Below, piece after piece: positions 1 through 7,189 of a stretch of 64,000 nucleotides of DNA; the first letter of the stretch is position 1; the number at the start of each line of letters is the position of its first letter. The position numbers and the translations under genes were made by a program. The notes under the pieces are model-generated. The model searched no databases. It was not told where the DNA came from and was given only the letters and a program-made list of their open reading frames with translations. The DNA comes from Candidatus Fermentimicrarchaeum limneticum (GTDB lineage: Archaea; Micrarchaeota; Micrarchaeia; Burarchaeales; Fermentimicrarchaeaceae), in the NCBI GenBank assembly GCA_013426015.1, contig CP058998.1:124001-188000 (forward strand). The letters run 5' to 3'.

Positions 1-150
1 GATGGGATAAGCTTGGCTGTGAGAGCTCTGAAGAAAACAACGGATTCAAAACTGAAGGCAGAGAATTTGGACATTGCTGAGGTAGTGAAAGGCAGGAAGC
101 TCAAGCTGCTCTCCGATGAGGAAGTGAACAAGTACCTCTCCAAGGCCTAG
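1..150 (+). CDS. psmA: Proteasome subunit alpha, C-terminal end (partial)
   Basis: This is the last 49 codons of a gene that begins before the window. The frame is open from base 1 and ends KYLSKA-stop. The visible segment (SLAVRALKKTTDSKL, then a charged tail) resembles the C-terminus of the archaeal 20S proteasome alpha subunit, which forms the outer rings of the core particle and docks the unfolding ATPase. It lies directly before SBDS and the exosome genes, which is its usual place in the archaeal exosome superoperon. The catalytic core lies outside the window, so the call rests on a short segment plus gene order. Confidence 0.8.
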   Translation, partial: DGISLAVRALKKTTDSKLKAENLDIAEVVKGRKLKLLSDEEVNKYLSKA

Positions 151-162
151 TTGTGTGTTGTT

Positions 163-855
163 ATGATAAGCCTAGACAAGGCTATAATAGCCCGCTTGGA
201 GACGCATGGAGAGAAATTCGAGATTCTGGTTGACCCGGATCTGGCTTACCTATTCAAAACTGGGAGCAAGAAGGACATAACAAACATGCTTGTTGTTGAG
301 GAGGTATTCACTGATGCAAGAAAGGCTGAACGCCCAACTGCAGAAGCAATGAAAAAAGCGTTTGGCACTACTGACGTTATGAGGATAGTCGAGGTGATTC
401 TGAAGAAAGGTGATGTCCAGCTCACGACAGAGCAGAGAAAGAAGATGGTGGAGGAGAAGAGGAGGAAAATTATAGCAATTCTTGCGAGAGAGTGCGTCGA
501 CCCAAGGACTGGCGCCCCGCACCCCCCGCAGAGGATTGAGAAGGCAATTGATGAGAGCAGGGTGCACATAGACCCCTTCAAGGATGCGGAAGCGCAGCTT
601 GACGAGGTTGTGGATGCGCTGAGACCTGTGCTGCCCATGAAGTTTGAGAAAGTGAGAATTGCAGTACGGGTTCCTGCGGAGTATGCTCCGAGAGCGTTCG
701 GCACTCTTAAGGAGTATAGCATACAGAGAGAGGAATGGCAGGCAAACGGAAGCCTGATAGTCATTATTGAAATGCCAGCCGGCCTTCAGGGTGAATTCTA
801 CGACAAGATAAACAAGATAACTGCTGGCGCGGTTGAGACGAAGATTGTGAAATGA
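163..855 (+). CDS. Ribosome maturation protein SBDS/SDO1
   Basis: A 230-residue protein matching archaeal SBDS in length and in its N-terminal FYSH domain (starts MISLDKAIIARLETHGEKF, then ILVDPDLA). A central helical domain and a C-terminal ferredoxin-like domain follow. In eukaryotes SBDS acts with the GTPase EFL1 to release eIF6 from the large ribosomal subunit. I chose the ATG at 163 rather than the in-frame TTG at 151 because family members begin at this residue. It follows the proteasome gene by 12 bases and precedes Rrp4, so it is probably part of the exosome operon. Confidence 0.95.
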   Translation: MISLDKAIIARLETHGEKFEILVDPDLAYLFKTGSKKDITNMLVVEEVFTDARKAERPTAEAMKKAFGTTDVMRIVEVILKKGDVQLTTEQRKKMVEEKRRKIIAILARECVDPRTGAPHPPQRIEKAIDESRVHIDPFKDAEAQLDEVVDALRPVLPMKFEKVRIAVRVPAEYAPRAFGTLKEYSIQREEWQANGSLIVIIEMPAGLQGEFYDKINKITAGAVETKIVK

Positions 856-866
856 TGGTGAGATAG

Positions 867-1472
867 ATGACAAAAATAGTTGTTCCAGGGGAGTTGCTTG
901 CAAGCACTCCGCAGAGAGTGGAATTTGCATTTGTAGAGGATGGGAAAACCTATTCCTCGGTGGTTGGGCTCTTCGATGAGGCCAACCTAAGGCTGGTTCC
1001 CTTGGAGGGAACATACATGCCGACCCAGTATGACATCATAGTGGGAGTTGTGGATGAGGTGAAGTTTGCCGGCTACAATGTAGACATAAGCTCCCCATAC
1101 AAAGGGTTCATTTCGGCAAGGGACTCCCGTTTCGAGTACGAGCTTGGTGACATCCTATCAGCAAAAGTCAGGGAAGTTGACGAGGTGAAGAACGTCAACC
1201 TTGAGGGCACAAGGAAACTGGATGGGGGCGAGATTGTTGAGATAAGCCCGGCAAAGGTCCCGAGAGTCATAGGAAAAAAGAACTCAATGCTTGACATGAT
1301 AAGAGCCGCTACCAGAACCGAAATCCTTGTTGGAAAAAACGGAAGAATCTGGATAAAAGGAGGGAACACGGCTCTTGCAGCAAGGACGATACTGAAGATT
1401 GAGAAGGAGGCCCATACTACGGGCCTGACCGAGAGAATCAGCACCCTCCTCAAAGAGGAGATTAGTAAGTAG
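867..1472 (+). CDS. rrp4: Exosome RNA-binding subunit Rrp4
   Basis: A 201-residue cap subunit of the archaeal exosome. An N-terminal barrel domain (VVPGELLA) is followed by an S1 domain at about residues 55-125 (GVVDEVKFAGYNVDI) and a C-terminal KH domain with a GKNGRIWIKG motif. The cap binds RNA and threads it into the Rrp41/Rrp42 ring. A GGTGA ribosome-binding site lies just before the ATG. It is followed directly by rrp41 and rrp42, so cap and core are encoded together. Confidence 0.96.
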   Translation: MTKIVVPGELLASTPQRVEFAFVEDGKTYSSVVGLFDEANLRLVPLEGTYMPTQYDIIVGVVDEVKFAGYNVDISSPYKGFISARDSRFEYELGDILSAKVREVDEVKNVNLEGTRKLDGGEIVEISPAKVPRVIGKKNSMLDMIRAATRTEILVGKNGRIWIKGGNTALAARTILKIEKEAHTTGLTERISTLLKEEISK

Positions 1473-1484
1473 TTTGGTGGTGAT

Positions 1485-2225
1485 ATGGAGAAACCAAAGT
1501 TAATTATTGATGGGAAAAGATGCGATGGCAGGGCGATGGATGAGCTCAGGCCTTTGAAAATCCAGGCTGGATTTTTGAACAAGGCGGACGGCTCTGCATA
1601 TGTAGAATGGGGAAACAACAAGATACTCGCAGCAGTCTACGGTCCAAGAGAATGCATCCCAAGGCATGACGCCAGCCCCTACAGGGCGGTTATCCACTGC
1701 AGGTACCTCATGGCTTCTTTCTCAACGCTTGACGAGCACGGGAGGAGCGGCCCTAACAGGAGGTCCATTGAGATATCCAAGGTGCTAAAGGAGATTTTCG
1801 AGAACGTAGTCATAACCGAGAAATTCCCGAAGACTGCGATTGACATCTTCATAGAGGTGTTGCAGGCAGATGGCGGGACTAGGTGTGCTGGCGTAATCGC
1901 TGCGGCTGTTGCGTTGGCTGACGCCGGAATCCCCATGAGGGATCTGCCCTGCGCGGTTGCATCCGGCAAGATAGGCAACGAGGTTGCTGTTGATTTTGGG
2001 AAGCTGGAGGATAATTACGGCGATGGTGACATGCCGATAGCCATCGCTCCCAGGAACGGGGAGATACTCCTGCTCCAACTGGACGGCATGTTCACCAAGG
2101 ATGAGCTGAGGAAGGCTGTTGAACTTGCATACGGCGTGCTACCCAAGATAAATGCGCTTCAGGTAGAAGCTCTCAGGACGCACTATGCAGTGAAAAAGGA
2201 TGAATTAGATTTTAGAGGGGATTGA
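1485..2225 (+). CDS. rrp41: Exosome catalytic subunit Rrp41
   Basis: A 246-residue RNase PH-fold protein, the phosphorolytic subunit of the hexameric exosome ring. It degrades RNA 3'-5' using phosphate. Recognisable segments are RCDGRAMDELRP near the N-terminus, the basic SGPNRRSIEIS region that contacts RNA and phosphate, ADGGTRCAG, and the acidic DNYGDGDMPIA stretch near the active site. It sits between rrp4 and rrp42, ending one base before the rrp42 ATG, which implies coupled translation. Confidence 0.97.
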   Translation: MEKPKLIIDGKRCDGRAMDELRPLKIQAGFLNKADGSAYVEWGNNKILAAVYGPRECIPRHDASPYRAVIHCRYLMASFSTLDEHGRSGPNRRSIEISKVLKEIFENVVITEKFPKTAIDIFIEVLQADGGTRCAGVIAAAVALADAGIPMRDLPCAVASGKIGNEVAVDFGKLEDNYGDGDMPIAIAPRNGEILLLQLDGMFTKDELRKAVELAYGVLPKINALQVEALRTHYAVKKDELDFRGD

Positions 2226-2226
2226 A

Positions 2227-3000
2227 ATGGAGATACTAGATGAGATAAAGAAGGATTATGTCACGGATCTGATGAAGAAGAACAAGAGGCCTGACGACAG
2301 AGAGTTCCTCGAGTACCGGCCATGCACTGTTGAGAAGGGAATCTTCCCCTTTGCGGAGGGCAGTGCCAGGGTCAGGCTTGGTAAAACACAGGTTGTAGCG
2401 GGTGTGAAGATAGACCTAGGTACCCCTTTCAAGGACAGACCTGACGAAGGAGTGCTATCCACCACTGCAGAGCTGCTTCCTCTCGCATCCCCAACCTTCG
2501 AGCCCGGTCCGCCGGATGAAGATGCAATCGAACTTGCCCGGATTGTGGACAGGGGAATAAGGAGCAGCAATGCGATTGACCTCACGTCACTTTTCGTAGA
2601 GCAGGGCAAAGTTCTCATGGTTTTTGTTGACATGTACATCCTGGACCACGACGGCAATTTGATAGACGCGTCAGCGCTGGCTGCGATGGCCGCCCTGCTT
2701 AACACCAGACTTCCAAAAATCGAAGGAGGTCAGCTGATCAGGACAGAATCTACCGAGAAGCTGAAGGTTTCTCAGAAGGTTGTCGCATGCACATTCTCAA
2801 AGATAGACTCCCACATTGTCCTGGATCCTGGGCTTGATGAGGTAAAAGCCACGAGTGCCAGACTGACAATAGCGACGACTCCGGACTATGTCTGCGCTAT
2901 ACAGAAGGGAGGCAGAGGCGCTTTCACGAGGGAAGAGCTTTTCAACCTAGTTGATGTATCATTTGAGAAAGGGAATGAACTCAGAAAGCTTCTGGATTGA
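2227..3000 (+). CDS. rrp42: Exosome ring subunit Rrp42
   Basis: A 257-residue RNase PH-fold protein, the non-catalytic partner that alternates with Rrp41 in the exosome ring and helps form the RNA-binding surface. The RPDDREFLEYRP start and the central LGTPFKDRPDEG and DMYILDHDGNLIDA segments are characteristic. Length is normal for archaeal Rrp42. Its stop lies 14 bases before the start of the eL43 gene. Confidence 0.96.
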   Translation: MEILDEIKKDYVTDLMKKNKRPDDREFLEYRPCTVEKGIFPFAEGSARVRLGKTQVVAGVKIDLGTPFKDRPDEGVLSTTAELLPLASPTFEPGPPDEDAIELARIVDRGIRSSNAIDLTSLFVEQGKVLMVFVDMYILDHDGNLIDASALAAMAALLNTRLPKIEGGQLIRTESTEKLKVSQKVVACTFSKIDSHIVLDPGLDEVKATSARLTIATTPDYVCAIQKGGRGAFTREELFNLVDVSFEKGNELRKLLD

Positions 3001-3014
3001 TGGAGGTTGAGCCA

Positions 3015-3254
3015 ATGGCCAAATGCAAGGTGCGGTACGGGGCTGAGATGAGAAAGAGAGCCGATGCAGTTGACAGGCAGAGGGTTGCCAAGTACGTGTG
3101 CCCAATGTGTGGCAAGAAAAATGTCAAGAGAGCCGGCCATTCACTGTGGAAATGCAGATCATGCGGAGCCACTTTCGCAGGAGGAGCTTACTCGCTTACA
3201 ACCGCAGTTGGAGAAACCGGAAGAAGGATAATCGCTGATGTGAAAAAGAGGTAG
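3015..3254 (+). CDS. rpl37ae: 50S ribosomal protein eL43 (L37Ae)
   Basis: A 79-residue zinc-binding ribosomal protein. After MAKCKVRYGAEMRKRAD come two CxxC pairs (CPMCGKK and CRSCGA) forming the zinc ribbon. I chose the ATG at 3015 because a strong GGAGGT ribosome-binding site ends eight bases before it. The ATG at 3000 would overlap the rrp42 stop and add unrelated residues. L37Ae next to exosome genes and rpoP is the standard archaeal arrangement. Confidence 0.96.
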   Translation: MAKCKVRYGAEMRKRADAVDRQRVAKYVCPMCGKKNVKRAGHSLWKCRSCGATFAGGAYSLTTAVGETGRRIIADVKKR

Positions 3255-3259
3255 TTGCC

Positions 3260-3391
3260 ATGTACATATGCTGGAAGTGTAAAAAAACCATAAAGGAGCT
3301 GGATGAGTCTTTTGTGAGATGCCCGTATTGCGGGTGCAGGGTGCTTTTCAAGGAGAGGCAGCCCATAGCAAAGGAAGTGAAGGCTGACTGA
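3260..3391 (+). CDS. rpoP: DNA-directed RNA polymerase subunit P (Rpb12-like)
   Basis: A 43-residue protein, easily missed because of its size. It has a Cys pair at the N-terminus (YICWKCKKTI) and another in RCPYCGCRVLFKER, giving the single zinc ribbon of archaeal RpoP, which helps hold the D/L platform of RNA polymerase. It begins five bases after the eL43 stop. Its last codons and stop form the first half of a 21-bp tandem duplication that runs into the next gene. Confidence 0.92.
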   Translation: MYICWKCKKTIKELDESFVRCPYCGCRVLFKERQPIAKEVKAD

Positions 3392-3418
3392 ATGGCAGTG
3401 AAGGCTGACTGAATGGCA
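3377..3418. repeat. 21-bp perfect tandem duplication at the rpoP/Brix junction
   Basis: Two exact copies of a 21-bp unit (starting gtgaaggctgac) lie at 3377-3397 and 3398-3418. Each contains the string TGAATG, so each carries an rpoP-type stop overlapped by an ATG. The first ATG (3392) would make only a six-residue peptide before the duplicated TGA. The second (3413) opens the Brix-domain gene. It looks like a recent slippage duplication that kept both flanking reading frames intact. Confidence 0.97.
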
Positions 3419-3865
3419 GTCTACATAACAACAAGCAAGAATCCTTCACAGAAAACCAAAACTCTATGCAAGGCTTTTTCGAAGTTGCTCCCAGGCTCTC
3501 TAAGCGAGAACAGGGGAAGGAAGGGCATAGAGCAGATATTCATGAGGGCGAAACTGCTCGGCAAGAGCCGAGTCATGCTCGTATACGAAACTGACAGTTT
3601 GCCCTCCAGGATATGTTTTATGAAGATCAAGGCACACTCGTGGGAATGGGCTGGTGCCGAGATTGCCATCTCAAAATTCAGAGTTTTTAGGATACCCGCA
3701 GAACTGCCGGATGAAATTGCTGCAAACGGACCAAGAGGTAAGGAATTCGATGTTCTTTTCGATTTTGACAAGCCCGAGGGAGAGGATTTTATCGAACTCA
3801 GATGCGAGAGAAAAAATCTTTCCTTCATCCACCGGGGTAAGAAGCTCATGGAGTTGGTTTTGTGA
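3413..3865 (+). CDS. Brix-domain ribosome biogenesis protein (Imp4-like)
   Basis: A 150-residue single Brix domain. The start (VYITTSKNPSQKTKTLCKAF) followed by RGRKGIEQIFMRAK and GKSRVMLVYE is typical of the short archaeal homologues of eukaryotic Imp4/Brx1, which act in rRNA processing and subunit assembly. The ATG lies in the second copy of a 21-bp duplication and overlaps the duplicated TGA. The gene ends by overlapping the GTG start of pcc1, so translation is probably coupled. Confidence 0.9.
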   Translation: MAVYITTSKNPSQKTKTLCKAFSKLLPGSLSENRGRKGIEQIFMRAKLLGKSRVMLVYETDSLPSRICFMKIKAHSWEWAGAEIAISKFRVFRIPAELPDEIAANGPRGKEFDVLFDFDKPEGEDFIELRCERKNLSFIHRGKKLMELVL

Positions 3866-4104
3866 AAGCAACGCTTGAAATAGGATTTGAAAGTCCATCC
3901 ATAGCGAGAAAGGCTTTAAACTCGCTGAAGCAGGAGGCTAGCTTCAAAAAGAGAAGCAATGCCCATATCAAAATTGAGGGCAGGAAATTGCTCATCAGCA
4001 TTGAGGCAGAGGAATTCCCTGCGCTGAGAGCTACGCTGAGCTCGTACCTAAGGCTTTTAAGCGTAGTCTTCTCTCTTCTAAACCTGACCAAAAAGGAGGT
4101 GTAG
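3862..4104 (+). CDS. pcc1: KEOPS complex subunit Pcc1
   Basis: An 80-residue protein with the Pcc1 pattern: a beta strand (ATLEIGFES), a helix with IARKALNSLKQE, then IKIEGRKLLISIEAEE and a hydrophobic C-terminal helix. Pcc1 dimerises the KEOPS complex that, with Kae1 and Bud32, transfers threonylcarbamoyl to A37 of tRNAs. The start is the GTG at 3862, which overlaps the Brix stop. Kae1, Bud32 and Sua5 genes are elsewhere in this window. Confidence 0.85.
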   Translation: MKATLEIGFESPSIARKALNSLKQEASFKKRSNAHIKIEGRKLLISIEAEEFPALRATLSSYLRLLSVVFSLLNLTKKEV

Positions 4105-4105
4105 C

Positions 4106-4450
4106 ATGGAAGTACCCAAGGAAGTGGCACATGACATAAACGAGTTTCAAACCGCTCAGAACCAACTGCAGATGATCATGGTCCAGAAGCAGCAGATAAA
4201 GATGCAGCTCGAGGAAATAGACGATGCGCTTGAGGAATTGAAAGGCAAGAGCAGCAAGGTGTACAAGTCAATAGGCTCGCTGCTCATAGAATCAAACAGC
4301 GAGGACGTTGTGAAGGAGCTCAACGAGAGCAAGGAAACAATGAAGGTGAGGCTGGGGATGCTGGGCAAGCAGGAGGAGAAGCTGAGGGGCAGGCTTGTCG
4401 AGCTAAAATCCAGGATAGAGAAAGCCGCTGGAGAGATGGGTGCAGCCTAG
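4106..4450 (+). CDS. pfdB: Prefoldin subunit beta
   Basis: A 114-residue protein made of two long coiled-coil helices joined by a short beta hairpin region (SSKVYKSIGSLLIES), the usual prefoldin beta form. Four beta and two alpha subunits form a cytosolic jellyfish-shaped chaperone that hands unfolded proteins to the thermosome. The start ATG has an AGGAGGT ribosome-binding site immediately upstream. The stop abuts the next ATG directly. Confidence 0.95.
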   Translation: MEVPKEVAHDINEFQTAQNQLQMIMVQKQQIKMQLEEIDDALEELKGKSSKVYKSIGSLLIESNSEDVVKELNESKETMKVRLGMLGKQEEKLRGRLVELKSRIEKAAGEMGAA

Positions 4451-5422
4451 ATGCAGTCGATGCTCAATTTCCTGAAAACGGTAAGGAGAAAGAGAGTAGT
4501 CATACTGATTCACTCACTTGCCGATTTGGATGCCGTTGGAAGCGCGCTTGCCCTCCAATCCTTTCTCAGGAACTCTTCAGTTATTGCTTCGGACTTGCCA
4601 ACTGCAAAAGCAAGGAAGCTGCTGAAGTTCCTTAAATCCGAGGTATCCGTCGGCGGACAGCTTGACTGTGACGTGCTGTTCATCCTTGACACAAACTCCT
4701 ACGATATGCTGGGTAACCTGGCAGACGGAGTTAGGAATTTCAAGGGTGAGAAAGTAATCATAGACCACCATTCCATCCACTCCGATTCAATAAAGGCGGA
4801 TCACCTTGTTGTTGATAACAGGTATCTCTCCACTTCCGAGCTAATCTATGAGTTGCTTAAAAAGCTGAAATGCAAAATATTGGAGAGGGAGGCTCTATGC
4901 TTACTGTGCGGAATTATTGATGATTCTGCAGGATTCAGGAATGCAAACAGAAAAACATTCTCTAACATTGCAAATCTGCTCGGGAAAACCAGAATGAGTT
5001 ATGACGATGTGCTCAGGTTTGTCAGGACGGATGCTGATGTGTCGCAGAGGCTAGCCCTGCTCACTGCTTGCAAGCGTGCCGAAGTTGAGAAGGTTGGCGG
5101 CTACCTAGTAGCCAAATCCACTGTTGGCTCTTTTGAATCCAAGGCAGCAGAGGCGCTGGTAGAAATCGGAGCCGATATCTCGTTTGTCGGTTGCAGGGGC
5201 AAGGATGGAGCGAGGATATCTGCAAGAATGAGGGATGACCTTGCGAAGAAACTGCGAATCAACCTTGCAACCCAGGTTATGGAGAAGGTTGGCAGAATTC
5301 TTAACGGCAGCGGTGGCGGCCATGCCTGTGCCGCAGGAGCCGCCGGATCTGACATTGAAAGATTTGACGAGGCAATGAGTGAATGCCTCAGATTGACGAG
5401 GCAGATGCTGGAGAGGAAGTAA
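4451..5422 (+). CDS. DHH-family phosphoesterase (RecJ/NrnA-like)
   Basis: A 323-residue DHH/DHHA1 protein. Metal-binding motifs are visible: HSLADLDAVGSA (H21, D25, D27), an ILDTNS aspartate, and the defining DHH of IIDHHSIHSD. The C-terminal DHHA1 substrate-binding part has the GSGGGHACAAGA glycine-rich motif. Such proteins hydrolyse short oligonucleotides, cyclic dinucleotide products or ssDNA ends, and which of these applies cannot be told from sequence alone. It starts directly after the prefoldin stop and shares one base with the next gene. Confidence 0.88.
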   Translation: MQSMLNFLKTVRRKRVVILIHSLADLDAVGSALALQSFLRNSSVIASDLPTAKARKLLKFLKSEVSVGGQLDCDVLFILDTNSYDMLGNLADGVRNFKGEKVIIDHHSIHSDSIKADHLVVDNRYLSTSELIYELLKKLKCKILEREALCLLCGIIDDSAGFRNANRKTFSNIANLLGKTRMSYDDVLRFVRTDADVSQRLALLTACKRAEVEKVGGYLVAKSTVGSFESKAAEALVEIGADISFVGCRGKDGARISARMRDDLAKKLRINLATQVMEKVGRILNGSGGGHACAAGAAGSDIERFDEAMSECLRLTRQMLERK

Positions 5423-5721
5423 TGTCAACCCCTGAACTTGAGCGAAAGGTCCTGTTTTTTCTCAAAATAATGCCCAAAGGTAAAGTCGCGACTTACAAAA
5501 GTGTTGGGAACAGATTTGGGCTTCACCCCCGAGTAATCGGGCTGATAATGAAGCGGAATAAGCATCCAGAATTATATCCTTGCTTCAAGGTTGTCAAGTC
5601 AGATGGTGAGGTGGGAGGTTACTCCGGTCCAGGCGGAGTTAGAAGGAAGGTTGAACTTCTTAGGAAGGACGGAGTGGAATTCAAAAGAAGGATAAACCTC
5701 AAGAGATATCTCTGGGGCTAG
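5422..5721 (+). CDS. MGMT/alkyltransferase-like protein with altered active-site motif
   Basis: A 99-residue protein covering only the DNA-binding, active-site domain of O6-alkylguanine-DNA alkyltransferases. GKVATYKSVGNRFGLHPRVIG is the winged-helix part, and the GGYSGPGG segment follows the active-site strand. The canonical PCHRV reads PCFKV here: the acceptor cysteine is kept but the histidine that helps activate it is phenylalanine. True ATL proteins usually replace the cysteine instead. It may be a weak alkyltransferase or a lesion-binding protein. The start overlaps the stop of the DHH gene, and its own stop overlaps an opposing frame's stop. Confidence 0.85.
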   Translation: MSTPELERKVLFFLKIMPKGKVATYKSVGNRFGLHPRVIGLIMKRNKHPELYPCFKVVKSDGEVGGYSGPGGVRRKVELLRKDGVEFKRRINLKRYLWG

Positions 5722-5968
5722 ATTCCGTGGAATATCCCACTCACGTTGTCCACTTCCTTCTCAAGGCTGACATAGCCATACCCAACCGCGAAATTCTTAT
5801 GAGCCAGATACCCCACAATGTAGTTTGAATTAATCGTGGCAAGTTTGCCCCCAAATCTCTCGACTCTGCCGGCTTCGACCGGTTCATGGCCGTTTATTAC
5901 GATTGTGACATCGTTCGCCGCCTTTTCCTCGGGAGTCTCTTAAAATAGGCCATGTGTGGTTTACTCAT
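5718..5968 (-). pseudogene. Broken small reading frame, probable frameshift
   Basis: On the minus strand a protein-like frame ends at 5718 and is open back to a stop at 5940-5942. It contains NDVTIVINGHEPVEAGRV and VGYLAHKNFAVGYGYVSLEK but no good start codon. In another frame an ATG at 5968 gives MSKPHMAYFKRLP, and a single-base shift around 5932 would join the two into one protein of about 80 residues. I do not recognise the family; the INGHEP segment is faintly like metallophosphoesterase motifs. It is either a decayed gene or a gene with a sequencing or assembly indel. Confidence 0.45.
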
Positions 5969-5986
5969 CTGAGATATGAAAAATAG

Positions 5987-7189
5987 CTACATTCCCAGAA
6001 TTCCCTTCAGCGCCTTATCCGAGACTCCTTTTCCTTCCTCACTGAGCAGCGCATACAGTGATTCAGCATCCACATTGGACTTGAACCCGTATTGCTTGAG
6101 CTTATCCTTCAGGATTTCGATCCCCATGTCCTTCACCGACATCTTTCCCTCCCTCAAATTTCTGAGCTTCTCTATTTTATCCTTGAGACTTTCGGATTCC
6201 AAATCCTTATCCACCTCAACAACCGCCCTTCCCTCGAATTCCCTTACAAAAGAGCTGGCGTCTAGGTTTGATGGGTTCAAGCCCTTCGCGACAGTGCCCT
6301 TCAGCTTTATTTTTATTACAGGTTTCTCTCCCTCCTTGTCTTTCAGAAGCCTCTCTATGCTGCTCCTAGTCTTTCTTGATATCTCTTCCACTCCTGCATC
6401 CTTGAACTCCAGTTCATCATACAAAAATGGTCTTGTTTGAATCCTGTGGAATGCAGCCTCTCTCTTCTTCATATCAAAAATGAAGAAGCCCTTCCCTTCC
6501 ATATCCTCCTTCCTCATCTGCGTTATAACCGTGCTCCCCGGTATGAGAAGCAACGTCCCACCATCAAGCTTTTCGATCATTTTCGTGTGCATGTGGCCGC
6601 AGAGGTATAAGTCAAACCCCTTTGGTAGGTCTTCCACCCCCATCAGTCCTTCGCCTGGGATGAACTCCTTCATGCTCTGGTGGAAAAGGAATATGTTAAA
6701 CGCGCCTTCAACTGGTTTCAACGACAGGGCCTCAATTGCACTTTTGGCGTACTCTTCTGGGACTCCTCCCATGCCTTGGAAAGCAACCCTCTCGCCGTCT
6801 TTCTCAAAAACTGCAGTTGCCGAGTGGGCGTTTACAACAAACCCCGCCTTCTCAAGCAACTCAACCGGGTTAACAAGCTCCTTAGTCCTTCTTTCGTGCG
6901 TCCCGTGGATTGCGACAACCGGCACCTCCGCATAATTCTTCCTTCCGTCCCTGCTGTCATAACTCACGAGTCTAGCATCCCACTTCTTTTCAAAAGCAAC
7001 CCTGAACAGCTTGAAGGACCTTGCCAGAATCTCCTGCTTCGGAATTCGCGTATCGAATATATCGCCAAGAATCACCACCAAGTCAGCTGCCTTGCATGCC
7101 TGGGAGAATGCATCTCCAGCCTGCTCAAAAGAATCCTCTAGGAATTTTGCGTATCCCAGATGAAAATCCGCAAGAATCGCAATCTTCAA
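5987..7189 (-). CDS. mre11: Mre11/SbcD-like DNA double-strand break repair nuclease
   Basis: A 400-residue calcineurin-fold phosphoesterase. Metal-ligand motifs are ADFHLGY (D8, H10), GDIFD (D43), H98 in HGTHERR, H170 in LFHQS, and CGHMH (H199, H201). Motif III normally reads GNHD/E, but here the asparagine is threonine (T97). A C-terminal region rich in charge suits the capping and Rad50-binding parts of Mre11. No rad50 gene is in the window, although the two are usually adjacent. The gene overlaps the stop of the upstream ThiI-like gene by four bases. Confidence 0.8.
   Translation of the reverse strand: MKIAILADFHLGYAKFLEDSFEQAGDAFSQACKAADLVVILGDIFDTRIPKQEILARSFKLFRVAFEKKWDARLVSYDSRDGRKNYAEVPVVAIHGTHERRTKELVNPVELLEKAGFVVNAHSATAVFEKDGERVAFQGMGGVPEEYAKSAIEALSLKPVEGAFNIFLFHQSMKEFIPGEGLMGVEDLPKGFDLYLCGHMHTKMIEKLDGGTLLLIPGSTVITQMRKEDMEGKGFFIFDMKKREAAFHRIQTRPFLYDELEFKDAGVEEISRKTRSSIERLLKDKEGEKPVIKIKLKGTVAKGLNPSNLDASSFVREFEGRAVVEVDKDLESESLKDKIEKLRNLREGKMSVKDMGIEILKDKLKQYGFKSNVDAESLYALLSEEGKGVSDKALKGILGM

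Noticed and set aside
250-1014. Long open frame on the minus strand opposite SBDS and Rrp4.
   Set aside because: It is antisense to two well-supported conserved genes and its translation has no recognisable domain.
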